A stretch of 64,000 nt of DNA from Carposina sasakii (lineage: Eukaryota > Arthropoda > Insecta > Lepidoptera > Carposinidae): assembly GCA_014607495.2 (NCBI GenBank), contig CP053149.1, positions 11,792,120 through 11,856,119 of the forward strand. The letters are read 5' to 3'. Numbering within the stretch: the first letter of the stretch is position 1; each line of letters starts with the position of its first letter. Below the pieces are notes generated by a model that saw nothing but the letters and a program-made list of their open reading frames with translations, was not told the DNA's origin and searched no databases. The position numbers and the translations under genes are program-made. Shown piece by piece: positions 33,991-46,128 of this stretch.

Positions 33991-34150
33991 ACATACATGC
34001 ATACATATAATCACGTCTTTATCCCTTACGGGGTAGGCAGGGCTGATAGAACCACATGGTATAGTTGAGATCTACAAGTTCGGTTATTAGTGACAGGTGG
34101 TCAGCCCATCGCCTACAAAACACCAAGACCCTCTTGTCTCTCTACTCATT
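33991..34150 (-). mobile_element. S2 SINE with 12-bp target duplication
   Basis: Flanked by TGTAATTTACAT (33979-33990 and 34151-34162). The minus strand reads GGTCTTGGTGTTTTGTAGGC, ACCACCTGTCACTAATAACC, CCATGTGGTTCTATCAGCCC, CCTACCCCGTAAGGGATAAA, then a CATACATA-complement tail. Same family as 10176-10279 and 48756-48940. Confidence 0.8.
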
Positions 34151-34430
34151 TGTAATTTACATGTCTTAAATTATAAATGTTAGAGTACTTTTAATATTAT
34201 AGATCGTAAAACTTTATGATATTTTACGCCATTAGCGGCTTTTTTGATTCTTAAATGTTAAATTGTCAATATTAGACAAAATATAACAGGTGGAAGTTCT
34301 TACAATAAAACTCTTTAAGATACTAGGTTTACAATCATAAATTACATGCCACTTTCCAGAAGCGTCCACGGACGCGCCAGACGAAATACCCGACCCGGAT
34401 CATTAAAGTCTGCTTCAAATGCGCCCCTGT

Positions 34431-34492
34431 GCTGATTAATAATCGGCCACTAGGCTTATTAATCATCAGTGGTGATTAATTAATCCTGAAGC
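34431..34492. promoter_or_regulatory. Cluster of homeodomain-type motifs
   Basis: Within 60 bp: ATTAATAATC, TTATTAATCATC and GATTAATTAATCC, in a moderately GC-rich flank (34360-34510). Such clusters occur in developmental enhancers. This rests on motif density only and could be chance in AT-rich DNA. Confidence 0.2.
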
Positions 34493-34999
34493 CCCGATGA
34501 GATGCCCCTGTCTGCACTCTCCCGAAGATTAAAAATATTAGCTATGGAGTTAGGTGCACTATATTATGATAATGTGTGTGATGAATGGAACTTTGATGTG
34601 GACTTTTTTCTGTTTTATATATTAGAGTGCTTTTTTTGTTTTCCTTGTGGCCAGTAAATTTAATAATGGCACAGTCCCAATATGTTCAACATGGAAAAGA
34701 AATACTTGTTTATAAGTTTTGTGGGTAAGATTCCTATAAGTTACTGGGAAATACAAAACTGAATTTACCTAATAGCTGTGTGACGTCACAATACTGTTTA
34801 CCTTATGTGTTACATGCTACTATTTTTTTTTACTTACAATTTGTTTCGTATACCTACTTATTTTATTTTAACCTTATGTGAAATTTTTAAAACTTCAAGT
34901 GAAGTGATATGTAAAAGTCGCACAAAAAATTCCATTACTTATCCAACTAAGTATAAGTTTTTTAACTTTAATAAAAATGACAATTACTTAAAGAAAAAA

Positions 35000-35140
35000 C
35001 CCGACTTCGTATAAATCGCACGACTGAGACGAATCTAATGATATCTCTCAAGCTCAAATGCTACAAGCCGTTTAGGCTCTAGCGTGCCAATGAGATATAC
35101 ATACGCTTAAAAAACATAACCTTCCTTCTAACGCAGGCGG
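35000..35140. mobile_element. CCCGACTGCG-family TIR element, copy 3
   Basis: Starts CCCGACTTCG and ends CGCAGGCGG, with interior CTAATGATATCTCTCAAGCT and AAAAACATAACCTTCCTTCT matching copies 1 and 2. Ends are more diverged than in copy 1. Confidence 0.5.
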
Positions 35141-35722
35141 ATAAATAAAAAAGCCACAAAAAAAATGTAAATTCTATTCTAAATTTAAATCAAACATTCT
35201 AAAATTCCAAAACAATTACCATTTAAAAGCCTATCGCTTACATGCGTAAACTCATAACGGGGTAGTTAGGGAGAACACACACTCAAGCTGATTGCTTCCA
35301 TTGACGAGGTTTGACGTACGAGATTTATGCCCAAATAAGCAGTTACTCACATTGCAGGGGGAGTCTAAATGCCCCTTTAGGGTCCGTAGGTTGTAAAGTG
35401 GCCCAATAAATTTTAAATCAATTTAAATCTTTTTGCATGAAATCAAATCTACTTGAATTTCATTGGACGGGCTTAAGATGGTTTTTATAGGGCAATTGGA
35501 AGATAAAATGCACTCACGTAGGATTATACTGGCCCTCAAAATGTAAACTTTGTATAGTAAAACTAAGTAGTTTATGTATTATGATAAATGATTTATTTAC
35601 TAATTCTGGTTTCGTACATTCTATCGAATATTTAATTCTATGGAAAATCGCTGAAAATAGTTCATACCATATTTGCCTAAAATGTGGCATTTTTTTTATG
35701 GCTGGCCTCCGATAAAATAATT

Positions 35723-35989
35723 CATCACCATCATCATCATCAGCCTATTGCAGTCCACTGCTGGACGTAGGCCTCCCCCAGGGCACGCCACAAGACTGCC
35801 ATGAGGGGTCTTTGCCCATAGTCACCACACTGGGCAGACGGGTTGGTGACCGCAGTTTGTATTTTGGACTATGTCGTCAACACGGGAGGCGCTGCTGCCT
35901 CCCGGGAACCCTTAATCGCCTCGTACAATACCCACGGGCAGACATGGGGTGGTACGAATTCTACTCTGCCGGCACCACGCGGCAAATAG
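35723..35989 (-). mobile_element. S1 SINE, complete copy with 13-bp target duplication
   Basis: Flanked by CGATAAAATAATT (35710-35722 and 35990-36002). It reads on the minus strand from GCCGCGTGGTGCCGGCAGAG to GCAGTGGACTGCAATAGGCTG-type end and (GATGAT)n. The 62-codon plus-strand frame here is incidental. Confidence 0.85.
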
Positions 35990-36010
35990 CGATAAAATAA
36001 TTATTTATTA

Positions 36011-36325
36011 CTAGTGGACGCCCGCGACTCCGTCCGCGTGGACTACAGAAAAAACAAAATGTCGAAATTATCCGGGATAAAAAGTAGTCCATATGTTAAG
36101 TGGGACCTGTCGCAATATATTCCTGAAAACTGCATCGAAATCGGTTCAGCAGTTTCTGAGATTAGCGTGCACAAACGCACAGACAAACAGACAACCAGAC
36201 AAAAATTCCAAAAATCATCGTTTTGGGTTCTATCGCGTTGATAAAGGTCTCCTATAATATTTTTTCTCATATATCTTCCATGTACAGACAACGATACAAC
36301 GTTACATTTTTATTATATGTATAGA
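36011..36325 (-). mobile_element. Helitron-like element (minus)
   Basis: Plus-strand left end A|CTAGTGGACGCCCGCGACTC with hairpin GTCCGCGTGGAC; right end ...TATAGA|T, so on the minus strand it runs 5'-TC to CTAG-3' between A and T. 315 bp. The interior holds ACCGATTTCGATGCAGTTTT (minus) and a short run of GTCTG repeats. It starts 8 bp beyond the SINE's target duplication. Confidence 0.72.
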
Positions 36326-36351
36326 TAATTACTTTATATACATACACCACA

Positions 36352-36465
36352 CAACTTTGTTCCCAAAATGGAGTCAGAAATGCAGCATCACGAAAGAAAT
36401 CCTACAGCTACCTTTAGCATAAAGTAAACATCAGTAACAAGTTGCTAACTGGGATTGGCCCACCA
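36352..36465 (+). repeat. Family D repeat, partial
   Basis: CCCAAAATGGAGTCAGAAATGC, ATCACGAAAGAAATCCTACA, CTACCTTTAGCAT and AACAAGTTGCTAACT follow the order of family D modules, diverged. Confidence 0.5.
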
Positions 36466-38339
36466 CTCATTCCCGCCTCTGCAACTACTGTAAACCAGAA
36501 TCAACAGAGGCGACCAGAAAAATGCAATCAAAGCATAGAAAATCCTCGGGGACCTAATAAGCGACTAAAAAGTATTAAACTAATAGAAAAAAACGGAATG
36601 TGAAGTATGAAGATAGGTACACTGATTATAAAATTAAGCGCTGACTGACAAAATTATTACAATAAAAACATACTAAGCTACCTACATGTTGCTAGCTCAT
36701 TGTTTTAAATATTCAGTAATAATAGGTATAATATATATATAAATTTGCTAAAACAGGAACTTTTCCATAAAATAACTACGGAACCCAGCGCCCAAGCGCA
36801 AGAATTAACTCTCAGATATACCTTTTCATTTAACAGTTTAAAAATGGCCGTGTAATTTATCATCAGTGAATTTAATACATTAAGTGCATGGAGACATAAA
36901 TCTGAGCGCTATGAAATTGATTATGGACATTCCAGGATGAATAATAATTTTAAATATTACAATGTTGAAAATTTATGACGTCAAGTTTAAAATTTTAAAG
37001 CACGACATACTCGTAGCACCGCTTGTATAGTACCTACTTAGATACAGAGTGTAAAAAGACAACTTTGTTCTTTTAATACCTCGTATTTTTTGTAACATCA
37101 CAATATTTTTTTTCAATGGTAGCACCCCTGGGAAACCACGGGTTCCCAAGATATTGAGGTCCAAAGTTACATTAATATTATCATTTTTTTTTACATAAAT
37201 CCATCTGAAATCGATTAACAAACATTTTTTCAAAGATACCATGTCAAAATGTTATAATGTTAATTTTGTAGGTACATTTGTACTTTGAGCATGAAACGAA
37301 TACTTTACTTGCAATAAAATGACAGTATTTTTTCATAATTAATTTTGTCGTTTCCCATGGTTGGTTCCATAGAAGAAAATGATCGTAATCTTACAAAGAA
37401 TACGAGGTATTAAAAAAACATCGTTGTCTTTTAACACCCTGTACTTTTTTTAAAGATTTTATTTTATTTTATTTGCTTTTAAATATTTTTATATTTTATC
37501 TTTTGATAAAAATTTCATATGTTTTCAGCAATATAATTAGGTATATATTCCCTTTCCCACTCAATTTCAGCATTTCTGCGTGATGCGTGAACAAACACAC
37601 AGAAAGAAAATAATTATAAAATGTGTCGTTTTTGCTTCTGTTGGCTGTCAAAAGGCCCCATATTTTTTTGTATTTTTTTTTTTCATAAATGTACAGATAA
37701 TCTTGAGTCACAGCACACATTTCGTAAATGAACTCTAATAAATAGGTTGCCGATTTTACATTTTTCTGAAACTGTTATTTTTACTACATATCATTTACTA
37801 GCGCCTTAATTTACTTTATACTTTAAAACGCTCCAAACAATGTATATTCATTATGTCGACTAATGAGTTTATTTATTTAACGGCAAACTGTAGCAGTAAG
37901 TGGAAATTATGATGCTAGTGCACCGGGATCGTAATTACAATAACTGGGAAAGTTGTTCGTGCAGTCTTAACCTTACCTATAGTTAGTGCATTGCTCTGAT
38001 GTAGAGGTAGCTATACTCGTTAAGGTACCTATTGTTGTTTAAGATCTTTCATAAAAAAAATTATAATAAACCATCGAAACCATTTTTAAAGTACACACAA
38101 ACATAATCCGTAACACGTAGTTGCGTAGCTGCCAGATGATTAAATTTGAGTTAGTGTAACTACAAAACTAAATTAAGTACAAATAATCTTTCAGGATAGC
38201 GGATCCGGGTATCCGGATCTGTAGGTCTACTACGACTACATTATTTTGTATAGTGGTGCCTTTATAAAATTTGAATGAATAACATACAGATATCTATTAT
38301 AAACCTAAATTAGGTCTTTCTATATCTCTCTATACATTA
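36466..38339. other. Non-genic region
   Basis: Very AT-rich with poly-T runs; no gene. Partial similarity between 37060-37110 (AATACCTCGTATTTTTTGTA) and the complement near 37400-37450 hints at an old inverted repeat, too decayed to call. Confidence 0.4.
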
Positions 38340-38519
38340 GGAGGGCAATCGCGCTGTATTACCACGTATTTTCCAAAGGTTAAACCACGCCGCTAAGAGC
38401 TGATAAATGAATATTTTTGGATACAGCCCTCAGATGAATGGATACAGCCAAACATAAACTAAACCGTAAAACTTTTAGTCGAAAGGTAAAAACATTGTCA
38501 TTTAGCGCGATTGCCCTCC
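38340..38519. mobile_element. MITE with 16-bp perfect inverted ends
   Basis: GGAGGGCAATCGCGCT (38340-38355) and AGCGCGATTGCCCTCC (38504-38519) are perfect inverted repeats 180 bp apart, with an AT-rich noncoding interior. The target duplication is unclear (flanks read CATTA and TGTAATG, inverted rather than direct), so the superfamily is open. Confidence 0.7.
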
Positions 38520-38704
38520 CTGTAATGAGATATATACTAACAATCTTAATAACTCCGACTTTTAATTTTAAATTTGGCTGCTAAAAGCAACGACTATTAA
38601 TAATCCATTTCACGTAACCCTATATTTAGCAATTGTGTTGAAATTATCAAAATAGCACTAGCTCTTTTAGGTTGCGAAATGTTTGCAATTAAGAAAGTTT
38701 TTAC

Positions 38705-38889
38705 CTTTTTTACGACTCCGAGACGTTCTTGGGTGTCACCGCCTGACACGGCATTATGCCCGGATAGGTATTCTAATTTCCACGGATAAAATATTTGCAA
38801 TAAATCAAATTGCCATACTCCTTTGTCTTCGCTAGTTTGGCGGTCTGGTTGTTTTGTCGCGTGCCATTTAAATTGTAAGCCAGCATAAT
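38705..38889 (-). CDS. Candidate host exon, product unknown
   Basis: On the minus strand a pyrimidine-rich CTTTGTTCTACAACTTCTTTACAG-type acceptor (split here: ends TTCTTTACAG) precedes the segment, and AAAAAG|GTAAAA follows as donor at 38705/38704. The 185-bp exon is open in the frame with DYAGLQFKWH, EDKGVWQFDLLQIFYPWKLE and SGGDTQERLGVV. It has charged and aromatic residues, no low complexity and a GC content above the flanks, so it looks like real protein. I cannot name the family. The open frame extends beyond the donor to a stop at 38597, so an unspliced or decayed fragment is possible. No partner exon was identified. Confidence 0.45.
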
Positions 38890-39099
38890 CTGTAAAGAAG
38901 TTGTAGAACAAAGCTAAAGCAAAAAAAGGTTACACTTAATCTAGTGTAACTTAACTTAACCTAGGGTTTGGATATGTCTAGGATGTACCCATTAAAGAAA
39001 GCTTGGGCAATACGAGTACTTAGTTTACCCGGGTAAATCTAGATTTTCACCACCGCCATCTTCTAGCATTATCATACGTGACATTAACATAAATACATG

Positions 39100-39232
39100 T
39101 ACACGGCTGTTTTCCGAAATAGGATAGCCAGAACTGGTATATCATGAACATGATAGAACACCCACCACTGTGGGGACAGATTTAAATGATCAATGATAAC
39201 TTGCTAGCTTATCGCTTTAAATAATCTTCACT
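39100..39232 (+). repeat. Family D repeat, diverged
   Basis: CACGGCTGTTTTCCGAAATA, GATAGCCAGAACTGG and ATGATAACTTGCTAGCTTAT occur in family order; the 3' part is missing. Confidence 0.55.
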
Positions 39233-39810
39233 CAACTATCAAGACAGTCACAGTATGAAAAAATACTTATAATGAATCTTAATGAACATCCAATTTTAAT
39301 TGAATGTTAGTTTTAACTTACTCGTATATGAATAGTCCAGACAGTCTGATGGCGGTCTTAAATACCCAAAGGGAACTTATTTCCACGTTAAAAGTTACAA
39401 ATTGTTCAGACGTTAGAAATCTACATAAGCGAAACTACACCTAAGTAGTATTTTAACTTGATTTAGTTTTTGTTATATGATTTGTAATGGAATTTGTATT
39501 ATCTGATTTATATACTCCATTCCAATTTAAGATATGATATGATTCGTCTAGTGTAACTGGTCCCTAATATACGAGGATAAAATAAGAAGATTACCTTTAA
39601 AGCCATTTACACTCATGTTTCATTCATATTTCATTTTGTAATCCAATTTCGAAACGCATTATCACCGTGAATTTTATTAACATTAGACGCAACCGCTCAA
39701 ACCCCTTAAGTTAAAGTTGTTCTTAAAGTGGGTATTTTTGCTTTAAAACATAAAATCTCCTTTTAAAACTTGAAAATCATTGAATCAATTTTGAAGTTTC
39801 TAATTATAAG

Positions 39811-39873
39811 GTTACTAGTGATCTAGAAAGAATAAAAGTACAGTTACTAGTGATCTAGAAAGAATAAAAGTAG
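39811..39873 (+). repeat. 32-bp tandem duplication at the LINE 5' end
   Basis: The segment starting GTTACTAGTGATCTAGAAAG is repeated directly (39811-39842 and 39843-39873). It overlaps the last 3 bp of the target duplication, suggesting slippage or template jumping when the 5' end was joined. Confidence 0.8.
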
Positions 39874-42093
39874 AAAATCTGCAAGAAGACAAGGTGAAAG
39901 AGGAGTACGTAACTAAGTTAAAAATTGAATTTGAAGGATTGGATGAAGTAAGTGAGATTGATGAATTATGGGATGCATTTAAGAGTAAAATAGTGAGTGT
40001 GGCTGGTGAGGTATGTGGAGTTAGTAAGAGGCGCAAAGGGAAAAAGGAGAAGAATGTATGGTGGGATAAAGAAGTGAAAGAAGCAGTATGTAAGAAGAAA
40101 AAGTTATGGCGGGACTGGTTGGCTATGAGAGCTAACCAAAGAATCCAAAAAGCCTCTTACGATGAAGTGATTGAAGCAAAAAGAATGTATAGAAGTATGA
40201 ATGGACTAGTGAAAGAAATTGTGAAAAGAAAGAAAGCGGAACAGAAAGATGTGATGGATGAAAGGTTGTCCCAGGATTTCCAGGCTAACATAAAGTTTTT
40301 CTGGAAATCCATAAAATTAGCCAGGGGAAAAGGGCAGTGCTCTGAGCTGAGCTCAATTAAGGACACGAATGGAAGTTTAGTGAATGAGAAAGAATGTATA
40401 TTGAAGACATGGAAGGAATATTTTGAAAAGTTACTTGATAGAGAAAAAGCAAAGACGCCGACCTCAGAGTTAAATGAAACAGTGCTTGGAGAGGAAAGTA
40501 ATATAAGCATGGATGAAATTGTGAAATGTTTGATACGGATGAAAGCAGGTAAGGCAGCAGGGTATGATAGGGTTTGTGCTGAAATGCTGAAGGCTGGACA
40601 GGGCGTCGTAGCCAGTCAGTTGTACCGCCTATTCAACATGTGCTTTGACACCGGCCGAGTACCAATTGATTGGTGCAAGGCTGTCATCGTGCCTCTGTTC
40701 AAGGGTAAGGGCTCGCGACTGGACTGCAAAAACTACAGAGGCATTAGCCTACTCAGCATTGTTGGCAAGCTGTATGCAAAAGTGTTGATTGAAAGGATTA
40801 TGAAAGTAACCGACCAGAAAGTGTGGGATGCACAAGCGGGATTTCGAAAGGGCATGGGATGTACGGAATAAGTCTTTTCCTTACGATGTATAGCCGAAAA
40901 GTTTCTGGCGAAAAGTCAGAAGGTCTATTGCGCTTTCATCGATTTGGAGAAGGCTTATGACAGAGTTGTGAGGAAGGAACTTTGGAAGGTTCTGTCTATG
41001 TATGGAGTGAGTGGCCTTCTCATTCGGGCACTGAAATCCCTCTACGAGGACTCAAATGCTTGTGTGAGAATAAACGGGTCCTACACAGACTGGTTTACCA
41101 TCGAAAAGGGTGTTAGACAGGGATGTATAGCGTCACCGTGGCTATTCAATCTATTCATGGACAGTTGTTTGCAAAGTTTGAAGGACGATGTTTGTGGTCT
41201 AAGAATGAATGAGTTACTTGTCAAATGCCTTCTCTATGCCGATGACATGGTTTTGCTTGCGTCTTCGGAGGAGGAGTTGCAGGAGATGGTAACAAAAATG
41301 CATGGATCATTTGAAAGTAAAGGGATGAAGATGAATGTAAGTAAGACGAAAGTGATGGTTTTTGAAAAGGATGAGGTAATGGCGAATTGCAAAATAATGA
41401 TTGATGAAGCGATGAAGCGAAGAAAGATTGGAGCAAGTGATTGAGTTCGTGTATCTGGGGACTTTGTTTACAAGGGATGGTAAGCATGACAAAGATATTG
41501 CAAGGAGAGTGAATGCTGGGAACCGGGTGAATGGGGCACTTAATTCTTTTATGAGTAGCCAGAAAGTGTCGCAAGCGGCACGTCCGGCTGTTCATGGAGG
41601 TGTTTTGGTGCCGACTCTTATGTATGGAAGTGAAAGTTGGGTATGGCAGAAACCAAAACATCAAAGTCAAGTGAATGCAGTGGAAATGAGAGCATTGAGA
41701 AGTATGTGTGGAGTCACTTTGAAAGATAGAATAAGAAATGAGGTGATCAGAAAGAAGTGTGGTATAAATGAGGACGTGGTGACGAAGATTGAGAAGGGTA
41801 TGTTGAGGTGATTTGGGCATGTGGAGAGAATGAGTGAAAGTAGACTGACAAAGAAAGTGTACAACGGAAGAGTGGATGGAAGGGTTGGAAGGGGAAGACC
41901 TCGCCGGACTTTCACCGATCAAATTGGTGAAATTCTAAAGAAAGGTCAGGTCAAGAGTACCCTAAACCGACGAGCGTGCATGAAAAATGTCATGAAAGTA
42001 GATGAAGCGAAAGAGGTGTGTCAGGATCGTAGCAAATTGAGATCCGTGATCTCTGCCTACCCCTCCGGGAAAGAGGCGTGATTATTATGTATG
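39814..42093 (+). pseudogene. 5'-truncated non-LTR retrotransposon (LINE), 2.3 kb
   Basis: Flanked by the 13-bp target duplication TAATTATAAGGTT (39801-39813 and 42094-42106). It encodes a region with WWDKEVKEAV, then a reverse transcriptase: GKAAGYDRV, YRGISLLS, AQAGFRKGMG, FIDLEKAYDRV (motif A), GVRQGCIASPWLFN (motif B) and YADDMVLLA (motif C, active site near 41238). The C-terminal part has WFGHVERM-like and GRGRPRRTF segments, ending AYPSGKEA and a stop at 42078. The frame is broken by TAA at 40869 (probably CAA), a frameshift near 41420-41428 and TGA at 41809 (probably TGG). The endonuclease is missing. Clade unassigned (RTE/CR1-like). Confidence 0.9.
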
Positions 42094-42166
42094 TAATTAT
42101 AAGGTTTTACTTTTATTCGATATCATATCAGTCTGTTGCAGTTAGATAGAGTTTGAGAGAGTTTTT

Positions 42167-42286
42167 CCCATAGTCACTACGCCAGGCAGGCGGGTTGGTG
42201 ACCGCCGCGGTGTGATTTTCGGAATATGTTGTCAAATAGGAAACGTTGCTGCCCATGCACTCTGCCGTCACCACACGGTAGTTTCT
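42167..42286 (-). mobile_element. S1 SINE fragment (minus)
   Basis: CCCATAGTCACTACGCCAGG, GGCGGGTTGGTGACCG and CTCTGCCGTCACCACACGG follow the S1 order on the minus strand; the RTE-like tail is missing. Confidence 0.6.
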
Positions 42287-45200
42287 TCGGTTGATAATTT
42301 GGGGTAAAAGAATTTTCTCTTAAAAATCTAGAAAATTCAGCTTTAAGTAAATTAAATCTATCCATTACCTGTATAACATACACAAATAATTGTATCTACT
42401 ACAGCATCCTAATTTATGCACGTGTTAGTTTAAAACTTCACAAGTTGGTGGTTAAAACTATCCGTAGTTTAGCGATAAAAACTGCGAGTAACACAGAACC
42501 ATCATAGCACGTCTGACTCATGTTTTTCCTTATTCTGTTTTATTTATTTAAGTTTGGAGTCGGCAAGTTTTGGCAATGCGCTGCAAAATAGTGTAGCCGG
42601 AGAATATGCTGAGCTCCGAAATTGCCAAGAACATAAAGGTTTCAAGCTTGTTTCGCTAAAAGGGGATAAAAAGTCCAAGAAACTTGTTTTATGATAGCTG
42701 CACATTTTCTGCGCTGTGATAATAACTCTGATAAAAAATGTCACGAGTTTGAAACATCGGAAACACTAGTTATAAATTACTTTTTGTTAAGAATCCTCCG
42801 TTTGCGTGACGTTATTTCAGTTTCAACTCTTTTGATATACTTACTTATTTTGAAAAGTTAGATAGGTATTTCAAAAGTTGTATTTACTTCTAAGAGTACT
42901 TAGTTTGTTGCTTAACCTACTTTAAATTGGGTTGTAAAACCGAACTTGCACAATATTCACTTAAATACTTAAGTAAGAGGTACGTTATCTTATTAATTTA
43001 GATATAGATAAATTTTATTGATATCCGTAGGTAGCGTGGGCTGACGACTTGATCTTATTCTAGAAGTATCTATCATCTTCTTCAGTACTCCACACATGTA
43101 ATTGCACCCAGTTTATGTTGCCGCTTAATGTTCGGTTTTCTAGATACTAACGTGACAAATCCTTGCTCTCAGTTATCTCACAACATCTAGTTGAACATGT
43201 CACCAGCACAGCGTAAAATGAGGCAGTATTGTAAAAATAACAGGGTCTTTTGGCACGACATCGCGTCAAATCCCGAATGAGGGTAATTAGAAAAGTTTTT
43301 ATTGCAAACGGCTCGCCAAACCGACTTCTACTGTCATAGTGTGCGGACGTTAAGTTTGAGCCGGTTTCATGCGCTTATGAGCACATTGTAGAGACAATTT
43401 TGTAGATATAGAATTGAGCTTTAGATACAAAATCAAGGTAGGACTATTTTTGTTCAGTTGAAATTTTTAAAAATTGTAAAAAGATTTTAGGTTCACAATT
43501 TTTTTTTATTTATAAAAGCATATAGCTGTCCCGCTACCGGCCTGAATTTTTTTAAAGTACATGACGTAACGGTTGCTCAGAGAGGTTTGTTGGATCACAG
43601 TCAACCAATCATGTAGTGAACTAAAAACTACTCCTTACAGTTATTCCCGCAAATGAATTTTCTCGCAAATTTTTTAAAATAATGCTACTTAATTTTTAAT
43701 GTATTTTAATGTATTAAATAAATTACTTAATGTTTAAAGTAACTTAAATACCTACGTTCTTGATAATAAATCGAGATCGTACCTTGTAAATGAGCGAGCG
43801 GAAATGGCCGTGAGCTAAAAATAGAAATTGAATTTTCAATTTTATCTATCGGATCGGACGAGGTCAGGAAATATAGCGGGCTGCCTAGGGCTCTACGTAG
43901 TGACGATATCTATACGAGTAGTTAGGTCTATTTCATCTTAAAGCACTAAATAAATAAGTACTGCTAAAGACAAATTACTTCTCATGAGATAAAAACTTCT
44001 TCCCACTTCGTTTTGAAAATCATCTTTTTTGAGATAATACGCTTTACTTACTACTTGTTAAAGTTCGCGTCTCTAAGATCAGCGATTTAGAATAGCATTG
44101 ATTCTTGGTCATTTAGGACAAAGCATATTACATGAACAGATAGACTAGTAGATTCCCGCGATTTCGTCCACTTTAACTTTCAGAAAATCCTTCCTTATGC
44201 TCATACAGAGAATGCACTCTCCAAGTTCAGCGGTTTAGGCTATCCGTTGATTCTCAGTCTTTCAGAGAAAAACATTTTATATGCATAGAAGGCCTTAGTC
44301 TGCAGTAGACCTAAGCCTTTACATACATAGTCCATCGAGACCCAGCACAATGAGCCGATTAGGTCCTAACGAACCTCGTAGATTCGAGCGCTATCGAATG
44401 GGAAACAGACCAAAAAGTTACCGGCTTTAGTGCGAGATTTCAGTACTGATAACTGAACTTTTTCAAAGTTTCCTGAAATGCAGTGTTTTGAAGCCTCGCT
44501 TTGCGAGAAGGATTTGAATTGCATAAGAATTTTTATGGCTTTGAATTTTTGTGTGAATTTCGAATGTGTTCGGAGTTGTTATTTTGAAATGTTAGTTTGT
44601 AATAGGTAACTGATGTTGTTGTAGTTATAAAGTAACGTAGCAAACCTTAAAATAATCATTAGGTTTTTTGTTATTCTATTTACTTGTAAAATTAAATAGT
44701 GGTTACTAAAGTCAAGCAGTATTGTTAACAATACACTATACACGTAAAGTAGGTAACGTTAAGGTAATAAAGCTATTAGATATTCTGTTTATTTTCTGTT
44801 AATAATAAACTAAAAACAAAGGCGTTAAATCATTCTAGATAGTTTATATTCAAAATCTCTTCTATAAGATTTAAACCATCAGTACAGGACAATCTACTAA
44901 CCAATAAATTAAGTGAGCTCCTTAAAGATAGTACGTGTTTGCATCGTAATTTAGGAAGCGCGGTACATAATGCAGAACGTGCATTGTCCGAAGAGTGGAG
45001 GAAGAATACAGGAAAGGCAGCTTTTTCTTATCCATGAAATGTGTGTTTTATGTGTATTATATATTATATGTATTTATTTATTTATTATGTGTATTTGGGT
45101 AGTTTAAAATACATCATTTCAATTTAAGATGAGACTTAGTAAATTGAAAGGTGTCTAGAGTGAAAATATTTTTCTGAATAAAAAATACTTTATGTTAAAT

Positions 45201-45849
45201 GTGGGTAATCCATATTTCGTTTCTTTTCATCAAATAAAAATACTTAAGTAACATTTGGAGAAAAAAATCACGCAATTGTACATTTCTCCTTAACCTAGCT
45301 ATGTAATTCATGTGTATATTTTTAATTTGTGTGCACTGTGCAATAAAGAATAAGAATAAAAATAATTTCGGACTTGTCGAAAACTTTTGTCTTCACTTTA
45401 TAGATTCCTTATTGGGGCCTCGTGTAACATTTAAAAGCATCCTATATACAAAACATATAGTTTACATTACCTGTCATAGAGCTATATAGTTGTTAGCGCA
45501 CCTCCTTTCCATCCTACCTTCATGACCTGAAGTGTGCATAGCATATGCAGGGGCGCGATATGCCACGAGAAGTGATGTATGTGATGCTAACTCACATGTC
45601 CTCTTTCTTGCTTAACACCGTGAACACCCACGCCGCATAAATTTCAAGTTAAACCCACAACTTTAGTCGAGAAATGTGTGGAATTCGCAGAATGAAGTTT
45701 TTACTACTCTCGCAGACGTTTTCGCACGGAAACTCTTTAAATTATTGCGTATTGGCGCTCCTCTAGCATGCGACGGGTTAGGTTGTTACAGTAATAAGGT
45801 TTTTTCTGATTTTTTAGGATAATAAGGTATTCGAGAATTTGAATGGTGA
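42287..45849. other. Non-genic region
   Basis: No supported gene over 3.5 kb. It contains a degenerate Helitron-like piece (44145-44289). Near 45335 there is a GTGCAATAAAGAATAAGAAT tail of the kind that closes some LINEs, without a recognisable body. Confidence 0.45.
44145..44289 (-). mobile_element. Degenerate Helitron-like element
   Basis: Left end A|CTAGTAGATTCCCGCGATTT with CGTCCACTTT, and right end near TATGCATAGA, similar in order to 57336-57567. Divergence removed part of the hairpin and the 3' flanking T. Confidence 0.45.
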
Positions 45850-46128
45850 CAGGGGCGGATTTAGGGGAGGGCAACCGGGGCGAAAGCCCCAGGGCCTCCA
45901 CAAACGGGGGCCCCCACAATAGAGATTTCGGAAAAAAATATTTCAAATTCCAACTAGTAAACATCTTTTCCTTTAATATTTTTTTTTGGTTCTTTTATCT
46001 TTACTTACAGTACTTTGTACATACATGATTATATTATTCTGTATTTAAATTAATTAAATAATTTGGAGCAAGGGGACCTCCTGCTCCTTTGTTGCCCCGA
46101 AGCCTCCGGACCTCTAAATCCGGCCCTG
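45850..46128. mobile_element. hAT-like MITE
   Basis: Left end CAGGGGCGGATTTAGGGG and right end CTCTAAATCCGGCCCTG are terminal inverted repeats (CAGGG start, typical of hAT). Imperfect 8-bp flanks AATGGTGA and GGTGGTGA (6 of 8) fit a decayed target duplication. 279 bp, GC-rich ends, AT-rich middle, no transposase. The plus-strand 61-codon frame inside is incidental. Confidence 0.75.

Noticed and set aside
41221..41922. 233-codon minus-strand frame
   Set aside because: It is antisense to the LINE reverse transcriptase, whose motifs read on the plus strand.
45843..46028. 61-codon frame inside the hAT-like MITE
   Set aside because: It begins in the terminal inverted repeat and has no transposase motif.
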